NCBI RefSeq assembly: GCF_964204645.1
Contig: NC_134028.1
Location: 16,791,263 to 16,855,262, forward strand
From: Tubulanus polymorphus
Taxonomy: Eukaryota > Nemertea > Palaeonemertea > Tubulaniformes > Tubulanidae
DNA: 64,000 nucleotides
Reading direction: 5' to 3'
In this document: piece by piece, positions 12,161 to 23,669 of the stretch
Numbering within the stretch: the first letter of the stretch is position 1
How the letters are laid out: each line of letters begins with the position of its first letter
Translations under genes and position numbers: made by a program
The notes under the pieces: generated by a model
Seen by the model: only the letters and a program-made list of their open reading frames with translations
What the model was told of the DNA's origin: nothing
Database searches by the model: none

Positions 12161-13117
12161 TTGCCTCTTTACACTGATATTCACCCTAAAATCTGGCTCA
12201 GATATGTTGACGATGTTCTGGCTTTGGTTCCCTTTGACTTCAATGTTGATAACTTTCTTATATATTTAAACTCCCTTTACCCGTCTCTGGCTTTTACGTA
12301 TGAATGGGAATCTAATAGTAAAATACCTTTTCTGGATGTTTTGATTTTTAACTGATGATCCTTTTTGAAATTCGCGGTTTATAGGAAACCTACCAACGCT
12401 GAATCCTACCTCCATTACTTCTCTTTTACTTCTCCGGATATTAAACTCGGTTTAGCTCAAGGATTATTTCTTCGCGCTTTGAGAATTTGCGACCCCTCAT
12501 TTCTACCCGATGAAATTCACCATATTAACCAATCTCTCAAAAAACTTGCCTACCCCGATTTCCTATTGAAAAAAGCTCTACTTAAAGCTCGTACTACGCA
12601 TTTTAGAAATAACAACCTTAGAACTCCTACGTTGGCTACCGATAAACAGCCTATCATTGTACCGTATGTACCTTTCCTCGAGAATTCTAAAGTTTCTCTT
12701 CGGTCACTAAATAAACAACTTATCTTTAAATACAATAATAAACTTAGTAACATATTGATTAATAACAAACCGAAAACCGAATCCCTAAACTGTGGAATTT
12801 ATAAAATACCTTGTAAAGTTTGCGACAAAGTATATATAGGAGAAACAGGTCGGAATCTTAATCAACGCATAAAAGAGCATAAATTAGATGTAAAAAACTT
12901 TAAACGTGAAAGCGGAGTTGCTAGTCATGTTTTTCAGACTTCACACAATTTTGATTTTGCTAATGCTGAATTAATTTACCCTTGCAGCGATAAAACTAGA
13001 AGACATATTTTGGAATCTGCATTAATTATTGAAAATTCGAACAACGTTGTAAACCTTAACAATGGTTTTTCACCCCATAATAAACTTATATCAAAATTCC
13101 TCTGTAAACTGGTTTAA
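12161..13117 (+). pseudogene. Penelope-like protein: reverse transcriptase end plus GIY-YIG endonuclease
   Basis: The protein begins inside the reverse transcriptase because the element is truncated. The catalytic block RYVDDVLAL stands near its start, followed by PFLDVLIF. Two TGA codons at about 12353-12358, caused by local indels, break the frame; it resumes in the same frame at 12365 and runs 250 codons. The second half holds the GIY-YIG nuclease: GIYKIPC, then VYIGETGRNLNQRIKEH, with the cysteines of the CxxC insert. The nuclease nicks target DNA and the transcriptase copies the RNA there. The C-terminus is complete. Confidence 0.92.
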
Positions 13118-13594
13118 CTCAACACTTGATTTCCCCTTTGATTATTTGTTATTTGTTCTCTCATCAATTTCGTCTCTGACTTAACTTGTATTCACCTTTG
13201 TTTTAATTTAAGTGCCCCCTAGTTTGTCTTTCTTTTTACTACTGACTTTAAGTTTCATTTATATTTATACTCACTATTGTTGTTTATAATCACCCCTTAG
13301 TTTGCTTCCCTTTAATCTATTTTAGCTTGTAACTGTTTCTACGTTAATTTTCCTTTAGTTTGTATCATCTCTGATTACTTGAATTAGTCTCTTTGTCTCT
13401 GGATTGTATATATATCTCATAATTTCTGTAGTATCTCATTATTCCTGAAGATGACTATTAGGATATAGTCGAAACGTTGAAATAAACTACTATCTCGAAG
13501 TTTCTTTTTCGGACTTTTTATTATCATTGTGGGATTCTCTCCTCATCGCGTCAACACGGATATAGTGTTCTACCAATCGTGATCCACCCGAATG

Positions 13595-14099
13595 TTTTAG
13601 CTATCTACAGTACGTCCCCTTACCCTAATCCTATCCCTAGGGGTAAAAAGAACCCTCTTCTCACCCTCTCCACACTAACCCTATCAAAACCTTAACCAAA
13701 TAAAATCATTTTATTGTTACTTTTATTAGTTAATACTATGATATATAGTAATACAATGTACAGTAAAATAGTGAAAGTAAATACTTGACCGTATACAGTT
13801 AAATATCCACTTCATTAGAATAACTATTTATGCCTGACATCTAGAATGGTGATCAAACTACAGATCTAAAATTTCTGTAAATACTTTCTAATATAATCCA
13901 TTTTAAAACCTTTATTTCAGTTAAACTCCAGCCATATCCATACTCCATATCTAAACATGTACATTCAAATCCATTATCTTATATTTTATATATATATTAA
14001 CAATTTAGCAATAATTCTTTTTGGACAGAGTCACTTGGTCCTAGGGCAGTTTTAACTGTATTGTAATATTTATTTTCAATTTTTATCAAGGTAATTCAG
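13595..14099. other. No gene seen
   Basis: Intronic or intergenic AT-rich sequence between the Penelope-like element and the second exon of the gene relic. No repeat or open frame was recognised. Confidence 0.5.
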
Positions 14100-15377
14100 A
14101 GCCTTGGTAAGAGAACCGATGTTCATCTATCTGATGACAACAATAATAGATTAGTCGCAAAAATTTTGGAATGGTATTGAAGTAAGTGCTGGATCTAGAG
14201 TTACAGTCAAGCGCATGGAAGTAAATATCTATAATAACGAAACGGAAATACAGTCTACTCCTACCACTACTTTAGAACTTGGAGTGATGATTACTCCAAG
14301 ATTAGAGGTAAAGTAAACAGTCATCCTACTTATTCAAATATTATATTAACTGTTTCATGCCAAGAGACAAATAAATCTATTAATTGCCTTACTTGTACCT
14401 AACTTTTAATCGTACATTGCATTATCCAGTCCTTCGAAATCCATCATCATTGATATCTACATTTGTGAAGTTACTCATCTGTAACCATCAAAATATTGTC
14501 ATAAAATGCCACATTTATTTGATATTTTGGGATTTGGATGAAGAGTCAGACATTCAGATTGTAATGAGAAGTATAACAGAGATTTTAACAATGGGTATAG
14601 TAATCTCCACTGTCTTTATTTGGATATCGACAATCTTACACGATATTGTGTAAGTATTTCAACTTTGGCATGAACGATAGGACAGGAGCAGAATTTTTGC
14701 ATTGGACCCCCAAATGTGACCCAACCCACCCAGTGCACCCCATTTTTCGAAATTTAGATATTTAATTTTCAAAGTCATGCACCTCTTTGCACATGCATAA
14801 AATAAATCAGGCAATCAGAGATGATATCCACCAAAATAGACCCTATCGTTTAAAAGAGTCAATGACTGCGTCCAGCAAAATAACCACTTCCTAATTTCAT
14901 CAATATGCAAATCATCTAGGACACACAGGACTTAACAATATAACACTCGGTATGTTAAAAACCCCCTCTACTAGAACAGTTACTAAGCCTACATTATAAC
15001 CATGATCTTCTTCCCCTCATGGAGATATAATAAAAATGAATGGCTACTATTGCAATGCTCAAAGTTGATCAAATTTGTGAAAATTCTGTGTGTCTTAATC
15101 AATTTACAGGTATTAAAATGTTTGATCATTTTTTCTAATATATTACATTTAAAATTCTGCTTACAGATTTTTTTATAGCTCAACGTTCAAAGTTGAGCAG
15201 GATCGAATAGACAGTATTAAGAATCCACCTATTTGTTCGGTCTTAGATGCTTTGTCAGCTCCTAAAAGACGACGTATTAGTGTTACTGCAAATGTGGAAA
15301 AGGTACGTTCCTAAGTATCCCTTGTCTTATTCCCACTTAATTCTACAAGAGAAATGCAAATAGCCATTTTAACCAAT

Positions 15378-15490
15378 GAGTAATGAGTCAGGCCTTTCAA
15401 AATAAACCGTCACATCCAACTGTTAGTAACAATCCTGCGACGACTATGAAGTATCTCTATAATATAAATGAGAGTAGCTCATGTTTCGAC
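15378..15490. repeat. Short dispersed repeat, shared with 57512-57617
   Basis: It starts AGTAATGAGTCAGG and runs to AGTAGCTCATGT in both places with roughly 85 percent visible match. The 57.5 kb copy contains the inverted pair AGCCGTCGCA / TGCGACGGCT, which is partly worn here. It lies between exons 3 and 4 of the gene relic; the open frame 15383-15607 is incidental. Confidence 0.8.
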
Positions 15491-16070
15491 AAATGTGGAG
15501 AAGGTACGTTAACAGTCATCCATGCTATTCTATACTACCTAATACACATTTCATATCTACAGTACGTAAATTGCTCTCGTTATACCACTTCTTACCATCC
15601 ACCATAACACCAACAACCTTTACACTTCCTACATTAATTTGAATTAATGTCAATGCTAGATTTAATTAATAGACATGTCTTATACATATGTCTCTACCAC
15701 TGACTTCTCATTGTTTTAGTGTCAAAACATACATCTCATAAATAAAACCGTAATTGTAGAGTAAATTATAAGTAAATTACAATCATTATTTTGTAATCAT
15801 ATGTATATATGATTGAAATTTATCTTTTCAAATTTTGTTTTAATAGGTTGAAAATTGCAAAGACATCTGTGACACATTAACCAATATCGACAATGAGGAT
15901 CACACTGTTATTATTGATAAGAAACTTCTCAAACATCATACCAAGTTAGAAACTGACATCTTAGCTCTACAATTTAATTTACCACGAGACGTCATGTACA
16001 CTTGTGAAGGAGACATGATCACAGAAATTGATTTGACTGATTAATAACTACACCACAATACTCATTTTTA

Positions 16071-16589
16071 GCCCACTTGGGACTTTGGTCCCAGCGGGCT
16101 ATTGCATTCACTTTTCATCCGTCCGTCCGTTCGTCGGTCAGATATGATCTATAATTGTGGTGAGTTTTTAAGGACATTAGTTATTCCATATAGTCACCAG
16201 GTGGCATTGAATTGTAGAATAGCTTGGTATTTCCTCATTAAGATTGGTTCCTAGGCATATTTTGTTAACATGATCAATTACAAATTTGTATTTCATGACA
16301 TGTACTACGATTGTGGTGAGTTTTAAGGTCATTGGGTTTTGCATATGGTAACAAGAGGGCATTGAATAATAGAATAACTTAGTATATCCCTATTAAACTG
16401 TTAACTACCATATTTTGTTAACACAATCATATACAAGATCATAGCTGTTGACATGTTCTATGATTGTAGTGAATTTCAAGGTCATTGATTTTGTATATGG
16501 TTACTAGGGGTTGTTATGTTTTGAAATTGTTAGATTGTTGAACATTTGAAACCACTTCCCAAGTGGTCATGGTGTCCCTGGACCCCTAG
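16071..16589 (+). mobile_element. CTCF-motif dispersed element, copy 1
   Basis: It begins GCCCACTTGGGACTTTGGTC after TTTTTA and ends CCTGGACCCCTAG, as the other copies do. Inside are two to three worn units of the roughly 154-bp internal repeat, with GTCACCAGGTGGCATT at about 16195 and ACAAGAGGGCATT at about 16344. It is shorter than other copies. It has no coding capacity and lies just after the end of the gene relic. Confidence 0.8.
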
Positions 16590-16616
16590 TCTGTTTAGTC
16601 CTTATTGCTCCTATTA

Positions 16617-16918
16617 AGATTGTTTGTCTGTATAGCGGTGGAAAGGAAATGACTCCGTTCTGTGTCAAACCCATGATTTATTCTCTCACACCCACTATAC
16701 TGACATACAACCCTTATGAACTAGTTATTTTCTGTTCAGTATGATTTCTTTAATGTTTTTAGGATTGCTTATCAGTATAGAACTGAAGGAGAAATGGTCC
16801 GGCTCTAAGTCAAACCCACTGTTTATTCTCTTCCACCCACTATACTGACATACAACCCTACTAGGAGCCGTAAACAAATCATTTCCTGTGCGTTATGATT
16901 TCTTTACTGCTATTTGCT
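16617..16918. repeat. Tandem duplication, unit about 155 bp
   Basis: Two adjacent diverged units share CCACCCACTATACTGACATA and ATGATTTCTTTA. It lies between the last exon of the gene relic and its degenerate copy and holds no open frame. Confidence 0.75.
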
Positions 16919-17078
16919 ATAAAGCAACTGCGTCACATTTACTGATATCAACAATGAAGATCACACTGTTATTATCAATGTAACAATTTTGTATCATCTC
17001 AAATATCATACGAACTTGGAAACTGACATGCCTGCTCTGCAGTTTAATCTACCAACAGATGTGTTGTACACTTGTGAA
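16919..17078 (+). pseudogene. Degenerate copy of the last exon at 15847-16044
   Basis: The sequence matches the terminal exon of the upstream gene relic over about 160 bp (GATCACACTGTTATTAT, GAAACTGACAT, TACACTTGTGAA) with stops and indels in frame. It suggests tandem duplication of the locus end followed by decay. Confidence 0.75.
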
Positions 17079-17099
17079 AGAATCTTTTTGAACAGTAAC

Positions 17100-18120
17100 T
17101 GCATCAAAGTTACCTTTTATATATTATAGGTACTTATAACCAAGGCCCTATTTAAGTCACTTATATTGACTTTAAATTAACGGACCATTCATTTATTACA
17201 TACGCATTAACGAAAGGGGAAAAGGTAATACATTGTACAATTAAGTTCTGTAACACTTAAAGTATATGTAAAAATGGCAATTTTTCGTACAGGAGGTAAG
17301 TCTTAAGTAAGTATTTAAAAAGTCAATTATCATGCGTATTTAATAAATGAATGATGGCAAGTAGTTACATTATCCTCCTTCAGGAATTCTTATATATATT
17401 TTTGATGACAACTAGTGATCATATTATGAACATGACTAATCATTCTTTCTCCTGGAAATCTATAATCATCACTGATATGAATCTCAATTTTCTAATCCTG
17501 ATCATCAATGATTCCAATACGTGTATTTGAATGTGGGCCATGGTGGGTGAAAGTCAATGTCTACTAATACATAACCGGAATAAATAACTATTCGTGGTAA
17601 AAGTCATCTAAATGTTCCTTTTTTTCATTTTCATTTTTGATTTTTTCTCAAATGATTATTACAAATATTAGCATTTTGGAAAAGATTGATGATATTCCTC
17701 TACAATTGACTCATTAATTTGAAATCAATTTGCATAAATCACCTTGCATCGGTTTATTACTTCACAAGCCTTAGCTATAGTGTGCACTATAGCGACAGTG
17801 AAACGAATACTTCACAAACCTTAGGCGATTCCACAATCAACCGAAACCTTCGATTTTCTACTGATCGACCCATTCATACCGTATGGAGACTATGGAAAAC
17901 TGAAGAGTCCTGTGTCAAAAGTCTCTTTAAATACTCCAGACGACGAAAAGAACGTAAATACTATGCATTCGATTCGATGTGATGTGAATAATTATTTTGT
18001 ATATCCCTTTCTTAGACTATCTTCAGGTCGGCCTTTACACTGATATCCATCCAACACTCACGACACGCAGGTCGGCCCAAAATATCAGTTATATCTCTTC
18101 TATCTAATACTCTTGTCTTC
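17100..18120. other. No gene seen; half of a MITE at about 17183
   Basis: AT-rich sequence. At 17183-17215 the words GGACCATTCATTTATTACAT and CGCATTAACG match one end of the palindromic element at 43136-43294; the other end is absent. The open frame 17719-17982 has no recognisable motif. Confidence 0.4.
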
Positions 18121-18129
18121 GAATCTATT

Positions 18130-18413
18130 CAGAATTTATTAGCATATTAACTTAAATCTATTCCAAATCATAATACATTCTTATCTATAAATCTACTCAA
18201 TCTATCGACTCGACAGGTGCCTAAGATGAGATAAATTCATAAATTCATAATAATTGAATGAAGGTTATCACCTTTGACATTTTACACAGTGATTGCATAT
18301 TAGGAAATTCGAATCTATAAATGCAATTTTTTGGTATTTCAATTTACTACCATTACCATCATCAAGAATGAATTTGCAGAAAACCCGTTATCGCTGCTTA
18401 GCAGCTATATTTC
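18130..18413 (+). mobile_element. 3' end of a Helentron-like element
   Basis: The final 40 bp contain CAGAAAACCCGTTATCGCTG, then a small stem GCTGCTTAGCAGC and TATATTTC, the same end as at 35622-35656 and 40142-40180. The sequence before it, 18130-18375, matches 44365-44675. The 5' end was not found. Confidence 0.65.
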
Positions 18414-18609
18414 GATATTACAGTTTTTCAAGTTATTTATAAGTTTATTATTAACTTCAACATGTAAAATATTTATTCTAAACTTCAACAAATAAATGCA
18501 AATGCAGTGTGTATAAAATTAGACATTATTTCTAAAATAACAAACATTACTTTGAACTAAGTAAAACTTAGGTAACATGAAACTATATCAAGCCAACAAA
18601 CTTTGAAAA

Positions 18610-19355
18610 CTACAATTTTTCGGCAATTTCATTCATAACTGCGAGGGTTTCTTGATGCATCCGTTCAAAAGTTTCATGGATAGATTTGTCTCTTATTTCC
18701 ATGTATTCAAGGATTTGAGACACAGTAGGTTTCCCTTTCTTGCATGGCTTCTCCCCAGATGTAGTAGGAGCTTTACGCTTTCTAGAGCCTTCAGAATTTG
18801 AATCTCCATCATCATCGCCATCATTAACAAGATTATTATTTTCCTCCTCTGTACACGAAGATTCATTTCGGAATGAATCTGCTGCATACTCTGGTACCAC
18901 ACTGGGGTCGTCCCCCATGATATCATGCATTTGATCGGCAAAGACAAATTTTGTCGGTTTTGACCCAGTCTTATTATTTAACTGTACATAATTCCTATAC
19001 GCTTTCTTTAAATTCTTCTATTTATCAACACATTTTTGGAATATTCATCTCCTCTGCAATTTTGCGCCACACCTTTGTTTTGTTGCGTGCAGCGTTGAGA
19101 TAATCAAAATTGTCTTTTATCACTGCAAGAAGTTTTCTTGTTGACACAACAGTCCAATCATATCTCACTGAAAAAAACATTTTTACAATCTAAAATACAA
19201 CTTATTGTTTTTTACCAAAACCACATGCGAATTACCATATTAAATACATGTGCTTACATGTGCATACATGTGCTTACCAATATTTTCATTGAACACTGAT
19301 GATGATTCATCTTCCACTTCTGAAACTGCTGTCTGATTATTGCTGGACGCATTCA
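18610..19355 (-). pseudogene. Myb/SANT-like DNA-binding protein relic
   Basis: Two exons on the minus strand fit in phase: 19278-19355 (donor GTAAGC) and 18610-19167 (acceptor TTTTTTTCAG). After the splice the frame reads RYDWTVVSTRKLLAVIKDNF and TKVWRKIAEEMN, the helices of a Myb/SANT-like domain of the trihelix or MADF type. Stops and frameshifts near 19015-19045 break the third helix. The frame then reopens (TKFVFADQMHDIMGDDP) and runs to the stop at 18610 through an acidic stretch, a KRK/KKGK basic cluster and a C-terminal helix. Such proteins accompany Harbinger-type transposons and also occur as host factors; which applies here is not clear. Confidence is fair for the fold and low for the role. 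Confidence 0.65.
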
Positions 19356-19503
19356 CTTAAGAGAAATACAAAAAGAAATTGCAGGTATAAATAAAAACTT
19401 TCATGCAGTACAGTTTAAAGGAAACAAACTGTTTCTTGCTATGATATGATTGTCAAAGTTCAGATAATTTTTTAAACTGAACCTTGACTATCTGTTACTT
19501 GAA

Positions 19504-19600
19504 CTAGGGGACCAGGGACACCATGCGGCCCACTTGGGAAATGGTTTCAAATGCTCAACAAAGTAACAATTTCAACATTAGCCCCAAAGTAGGCTAAAAA
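19504..19600 (-). mobile_element. CTCF-motif element, deleted copy
   Basis: Read on the minus strand it begins TTTTTAGCCTACTTTGGGG and within about 100 bp reaches the usual end (GAAACCATTTCCCAAGTGGG, then ATGGTGTCCCTGG, CCCCTAG). The whole interior, including the motif units, has been lost. Confidence 0.65.
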
Positions 19601-19602
19601 TG

Positions 19603-19607
19603 ATATA

Positions 19608-19696
<89 letters not shown>
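19603..19696. repeat. (AT)n microsatellite
   Basis: An almost uninterrupted run of AT dinucleotides of about 94 bp with a single TGT break near 19612. It creates artificial Tyr-Ile open frames on both strands. Confidence 0.98.
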
Positions 19697-19698
<2 letters not shown>

Positions 19699-19726
19699 TT
19701 TCCACTTTTGAACTGCCGTTTTGTGG

Positions 19727-20399
19727 TGTCATAATCCCACTTTCATCATATTTCCGTAGTTTTCATCGGTTCCCCACTCGGCGAGTTGAGCCTGGTCGCA
19801 CCGCTAGGCGGCTCACTTTTATTGCGCGCGGATATCAAACTCGAGTTTGATTTTCAAAGTCCGATTTTAACCTTTCAAATTTATTCTTTTGGTATTTTTA
19901 GCGCGTGTATTGATAATATTTTATCTCTGGGAGTATTAATCTTCCTGTTTAACTATTCTATTCGCGTTCTATTTAGCGCGCGCTCTTGGCCTAATTCGCG
20001 CGTAGTGATATCACTACTGGCCAATGAGCGCCCCCAGATTTCTATAAAAGGCGGGTCGTTCAAGCATGACGGTCATTCTGATTTTCAAATCACACGCGAC
20101 GTACATAGCATTACTAAGCATCAATAACCTACAGCAATTGAATTCGTAATTGAATTGGATTATAAAGATGTAAGCGATAAGAGACGCCTCTCAATCCCGC
20201 CTTGTCCAACCCGAGATATATTCACTTTGATCGTCTGGCCAAGTTTGATTTTGGCCAAGTTTGATTCTGGCAAAGTTTGATTTCGACCGAGTTTGATTTT
20301 CCGGTCTCCTATCTTAGAGAAACCAACCGACCGAGAGCGTCACTACGATGGACAGTCATGATCAATTTTGTTTAGCTTAGTCGAGCCGACTTTTGTACA
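19727..20399 (+). repeat. Probable 5' LTR of a second Gypsy element
   Basis: It starts TGTCATAATCCCAC, a common form of Gypsy LTR start, contains a TATA box (TATAAAAG at 20043-20050) and appears to end near TTTTGTACA at about 20399, upstream of gag. A second LTR was not found in the window, so the borders are estimates. Confidence 0.55.
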
Positions 20400-20594
20400 T
20401 ACGTAAAACTATTTGCCGGGCGTATCGATCGTCACATCATTTTCAACAACGACTGTATTGATTTCCTCTAGTTCGGACGATTTCACTTCGATTGTATATA
20501 AATATGTATATATTTCTACATTTATTCGCGACCGAATGATGATTACTACGTCGAGCGAAATCTTGAAACGAGTGAGCGTCTTGACCGAATTCCG

Positions 20595-21321
20595 TTGGGG
20601 TCAAATGTTGGTTTTGAGAGTCAGCGCCTCGCTCAAGATCGTAACCCGGCATGTAGAATCAAGCCCGAAACCTTCGACGGTAATGGTCCTTGGCGAGATT
20701 ATATTCAAGTTTTTGAGACAGTATCACGTATCAACCGCTGGGACGACGAATCCAAAGTAGATTTTCTTTTCGCACACCTTCGAGGCCCCACCCACCAATT
20801 AGCTTGTATTTTGTCGCATCAAAGTCGGCTCGATTATGGAGAGTTAGTCAGTATACTCGACTCGAGATTTGGTTTCGGCTATCAATCTGAACTCTTCTTC
20901 GCTGAAATTAAGAACAGAAGGCGTAAGAGAAACCCTAAGAGAACTGGGTCAAGAGCTACTTTCCCTTGCAGTACGGGCTTATCCTGATTTAGACCCGTTT
21001 CAGAGAGACCGTTTGGTCTGAACTCATTTTATAGACGCGATCGATGATAGAGAGCTGCGTATGCAATTGTATCAGAGTCATTGTAAATCGCTCGACGAGT
21101 TAGTCCGTTTAGCCGTAGAGCTAGAGGGGTATATTAGATTGGAGGAAGATAGAGAGCGTGGCTCCCATGGGTTTGCAAGAGCAACGAAAGTAGAAGAGAA
21201 TGACCAAATTGAGACATTGAGATCTCAGGTGACCGAGTTGACGACGATGGTCAAGCGGTTAGTAGGCCTACAATCCCAACAGAGCGTTCGTCGAGTGGTC
21301 AAACGGGACATATCTCTATGA
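20595..21321 (+). pseudogene. Gypsy gag relic
   Basis: The first open segment (20595-20987; the true start is unclear and lies upstream or at a non-ATG codon in this frame) shows the gag capsid fold: a KPETFDGNGPWRDYIQVFE block, then FLFAHLRGPTHQLA and LDYGELVSILDSRFG. A frameshift near 20940 and a TGA near 21020 split it from the second segment (21061-21321), which continues with SHCKSLDELVRLAVELEGYI and a coiled coil. Capsid proteins of this type package the element RNA. Protease and pol are missing: sequence after about 21450 is unrelated. Confidence 0.85.
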
Positions 21322-21727
21322 GAAGGACCGAGGCGGAAAACGGGCGACCCCTGGCTCAAAGAGAGTCAAGCTAGAGGAGAGCTTTACAAGAGATCCACGG
21401 ATCTTAATATCTCGGGCGCAGAACGTTATCTTTGTAATGTATAGGCGCCACCTGATTGATGCATCTGTAAGGTTTTCCTTGACGATTCATGGATGTGTAA
21501 AATCTGCTGATTTCGGCGAACAACATCATCGAATCTAATCAGCAATCATCGCGGCTAGGGGTTTGGGCCAGATTCATTTGTGCGCGCATAATCTTCCGTG
21601 AAGTAGCGTATCGATTGAATCTTCGGTTATTTGCATAATAAAATAGATATGGGGAGACCGAATCGATACTTCGGCTATCAAATTAAAAATGAACATATAA
21701 GACTCTCCCATGACTGGGAAAAGTATA
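21322..21727. other. Junction between the gag relic and the Polinton relic
   Basis: No gene was seen. About 130 bp may still be the end of gag. From 21430 to 21727 the sequence resembles neither neighbour. At about 21728 the Polinton polymerase frame begins on the other strand, cut off inside the gene. Confidence 0.4.
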
Positions 21728-23660
21728 AATCTACTAATTCACCATGATTTTCTATCTTAAAATGATTCCAAATATTTAATGTTCTATTAAAAACTTCATC
21801 TTTCACATACTCCTCTTTAATTGATCATAAAATTGTTCTCTTAATAATTCTGTTACATAAAAATCATTATGTGTTTTATAAAATGAATAAGGAATTGCAC
21901 CTTTAAATCTCAATAATTTAAAATCTTGTTCATTTGGATAATAATGTCGAGTTATTATAAAACTAAACTTTTTGCTAAATTATCTAATGAACTTGCTAAA
22001 AATCTATAAGAATCTAAACATCTAATGCAACCAAATTGAAATGAAATATAATTTTCAGATGTCTTAGCTAATAGTTTAAAATCATATTTTCTTACATTTG
22101 TACCATTCATAGCATTATATTCTTCTATTTCTTGATTAATTGCACCTAACTTTCCTGATAATTGTTTTATAAATAAGTGGGTATCGTAGCCTGATAAATT
22201 ATGAAATAATATTGGTACGAAATTAACTTTCTTAGCTTGTAAATTGCAATCTTCATGAGCAGCTCCACGATATTTTGAATTTAAATGATCATGATCTCTA
22301 ACTTTTTTATCAAATGAATAAAAACGTTTTTCACAGTTACAACAATTAGTTGCATAATTAAAATCAATTTCATCTTCTTTTGTCATAACTATTCTTTAAT
22401 TTTTGTTTAATAATTGTGCAAAATCACTTTCTAATTCAATTATTTTATTACAGAATTCATTTACTACATCTTCACCTCTAAAAGAAATACATTGACTTTG
22501 ATATAATTCAGGGTAATTTGATTTTATATAAATTCCATAAGCAGCAGCTCTTTGATGAACTTTTTTAATTGTATTTATAATTGGTGGGTCTTGAATTATA
22601 TCTTCATTTAGTTCACTTCCTTTATCCATTGATTTTAAAAATTGCTTTTTGTTATATATTTCTTTTCTATCTTGATCAGTTAATACTTTATGCAACGATT
22701 CAAAATCCCCATAAATTACAAACGGCACTATATTCTTAAATTTATGATTAGTAAATTTCAATTTATAATCTTTTTCTGTTGGCATTATTAATTTGCATAA
22801 ACCTTTATTATCGCATAATTATTTATGTTTTGATAATGTATTCTCAGCCATAAATTTAGATAAACATTTTCTACATAGATAAATTTTACGATGGTGATCA
22901 CTTTCTATTGTTCTAAAGAATAAATCTATTTGTTTTAACCACATATAATGTTCATTTTCATCTTTTTTGTAATATAACAAATCTATAACATTTTCATCAT
23001 CATAATATTCTGTTAAATATAAAGCTTCCAATGTATAATCTTTAATATTTTCACCTTTTGTCACTGGTAATTGCATTAATTCGAATACATTTATTTTTAA
23101 ATTATTATTTTTTTCTATTTTAGGAATCATCTTTGTAGTTACTGGATATTGATCAATTTATCATGTTTCATATTTCCGGTAATCTGTTATTCTACAAACA
23201 TTTTCCTGAGTTGGATGTAAACAAATAATAATTGACCATAGAAAACATTTATTATCTTCATTTTGAACATTTATTACTGCTTTTGTTGTAAATGGTAATT
23301 TGATATAAGATAATATCCTTTAATATCCTTTTCTGTTGTAAAGTTTGAATAATTTTTAAACATTGTATTACTTTGTGATGCGTTATTCCTTTTTGTATTA
23401 TAAATATTCAAATCCAAAAATATAATTTCATTCAATGTTAAACCAGAACCCTCAAAATCTCTTTTCTCAATATGACGTTTAAATTCATTAAATATTTTTT
23501 CTAATTTCTCTTTTATTTGTGTTTTTGAAATCATTTCTTCAGAGTGTGTTTGAATATTATAATCCATTTTTTCTTCTGATTGTACAAAACTTACTTTCCC
23601 AGAGATACTAATTTTTGGATATTCAATATCTGTAATAAAGTCCATTATTTTTCCATTATT
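21728..23660 (-). pseudogene. Polinton/adintovirus-like DNA polymerase B, N-terminal half
   Basis: Open pieces on the minus strand are 23274-23645, 22819-23130, 22396-22785 and 21955-22386. The last three share one frame and are parted by single stops; a frameshift separates the first. The recognisable core is an HNH/endonuclease VII-type zinc module (CCNCEKRF, then VRDHDHLNSKYRGAAHEDCN) followed by the exonuclease block HNLSGYDTHLFIKQL. This layout is known from protein-primed family B polymerases of Polintons and relatives. The palm domain is missing because the gene is cut off at 21728. It lies directly downstream of a zinc-finger gene, as in the second copy at 40818-46127. Many stops mean it is dead. 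Confidence 0.85.
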
Positions 23661-23669
23661 TCAATAAAT

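Larger units (their letters stand above)
11336..13583 (+). mobile_element. Penelope-like retroelement, 5'-truncated, with inverted arm
   Basis: An 11-bp target duplication CCACCCGAATG flanks the element (11325-11335 and 13584-13594). The right part (12161-13583) is sense and encodes the end of the reverse transcriptase and the GIY-YIG nuclease. The left part (11336-12160) is an almost exact inverted copy of 12716-13548. A single-copy stretch of 555 bp lies between the arms. Truncated and partly inverted copies of this kind are typical of Penelope-like elements. It lies in the first intron of the gene relic at 10524-16044. Confidence 0.93.
10524..16044 (+). pseudogene. Multi-exon gene relic, unrecognised (possible OB-fold protein)
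   Basis: Four exons are supported by frame and splice borders: 10524-10722 (acceptor GCATTCAG, donor GTTTGT), 14100-14307 (donor GTAAAG), about 15179-15302 (donor GTACGT) and 15847-16044 (acceptor TTAATAG, stop TAA, last 65 codons). Phases agree between exons 1 and 2 and between 3 and 4, but not between 2 and 3, so an exon may be missed or lost. A one-base indel near 14165 breaks exon 2. The protein pieces include KRTDVHLSDD and SAGSRVTVKRMEV, which recall RPA-type single-strand-binding OB folds, and a basic APKRRRI stretch that could be a nuclear signal. The family assignment is weak. A partial copy of exon 1 lies at about 10442-10485 and of the last exon at 16919-17078. Confidence 0.5.

Noticed and set aside
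12550-12768. Minus-strand frame opposite the Penelope-like protein
   Set aside because: Shadow of the coding strand.
14384-14653. 89-codon frame, considered as an extra exon of the gene relic
   Set aside because: A possible exon end with donor GTAAGT is visible near 14650, but its phase fits neither neighbour and no motif supports it.
19547-19850. Tyr-Ile repeat proteins on both strands
   Set aside because: Pure translation of the (AT)n microsatellite.
20413-20760. 115-codon open frame that overlaps gag in another frame
   Set aside because: Shadow of the gag frame, which carries the recognisable capsid motifs.
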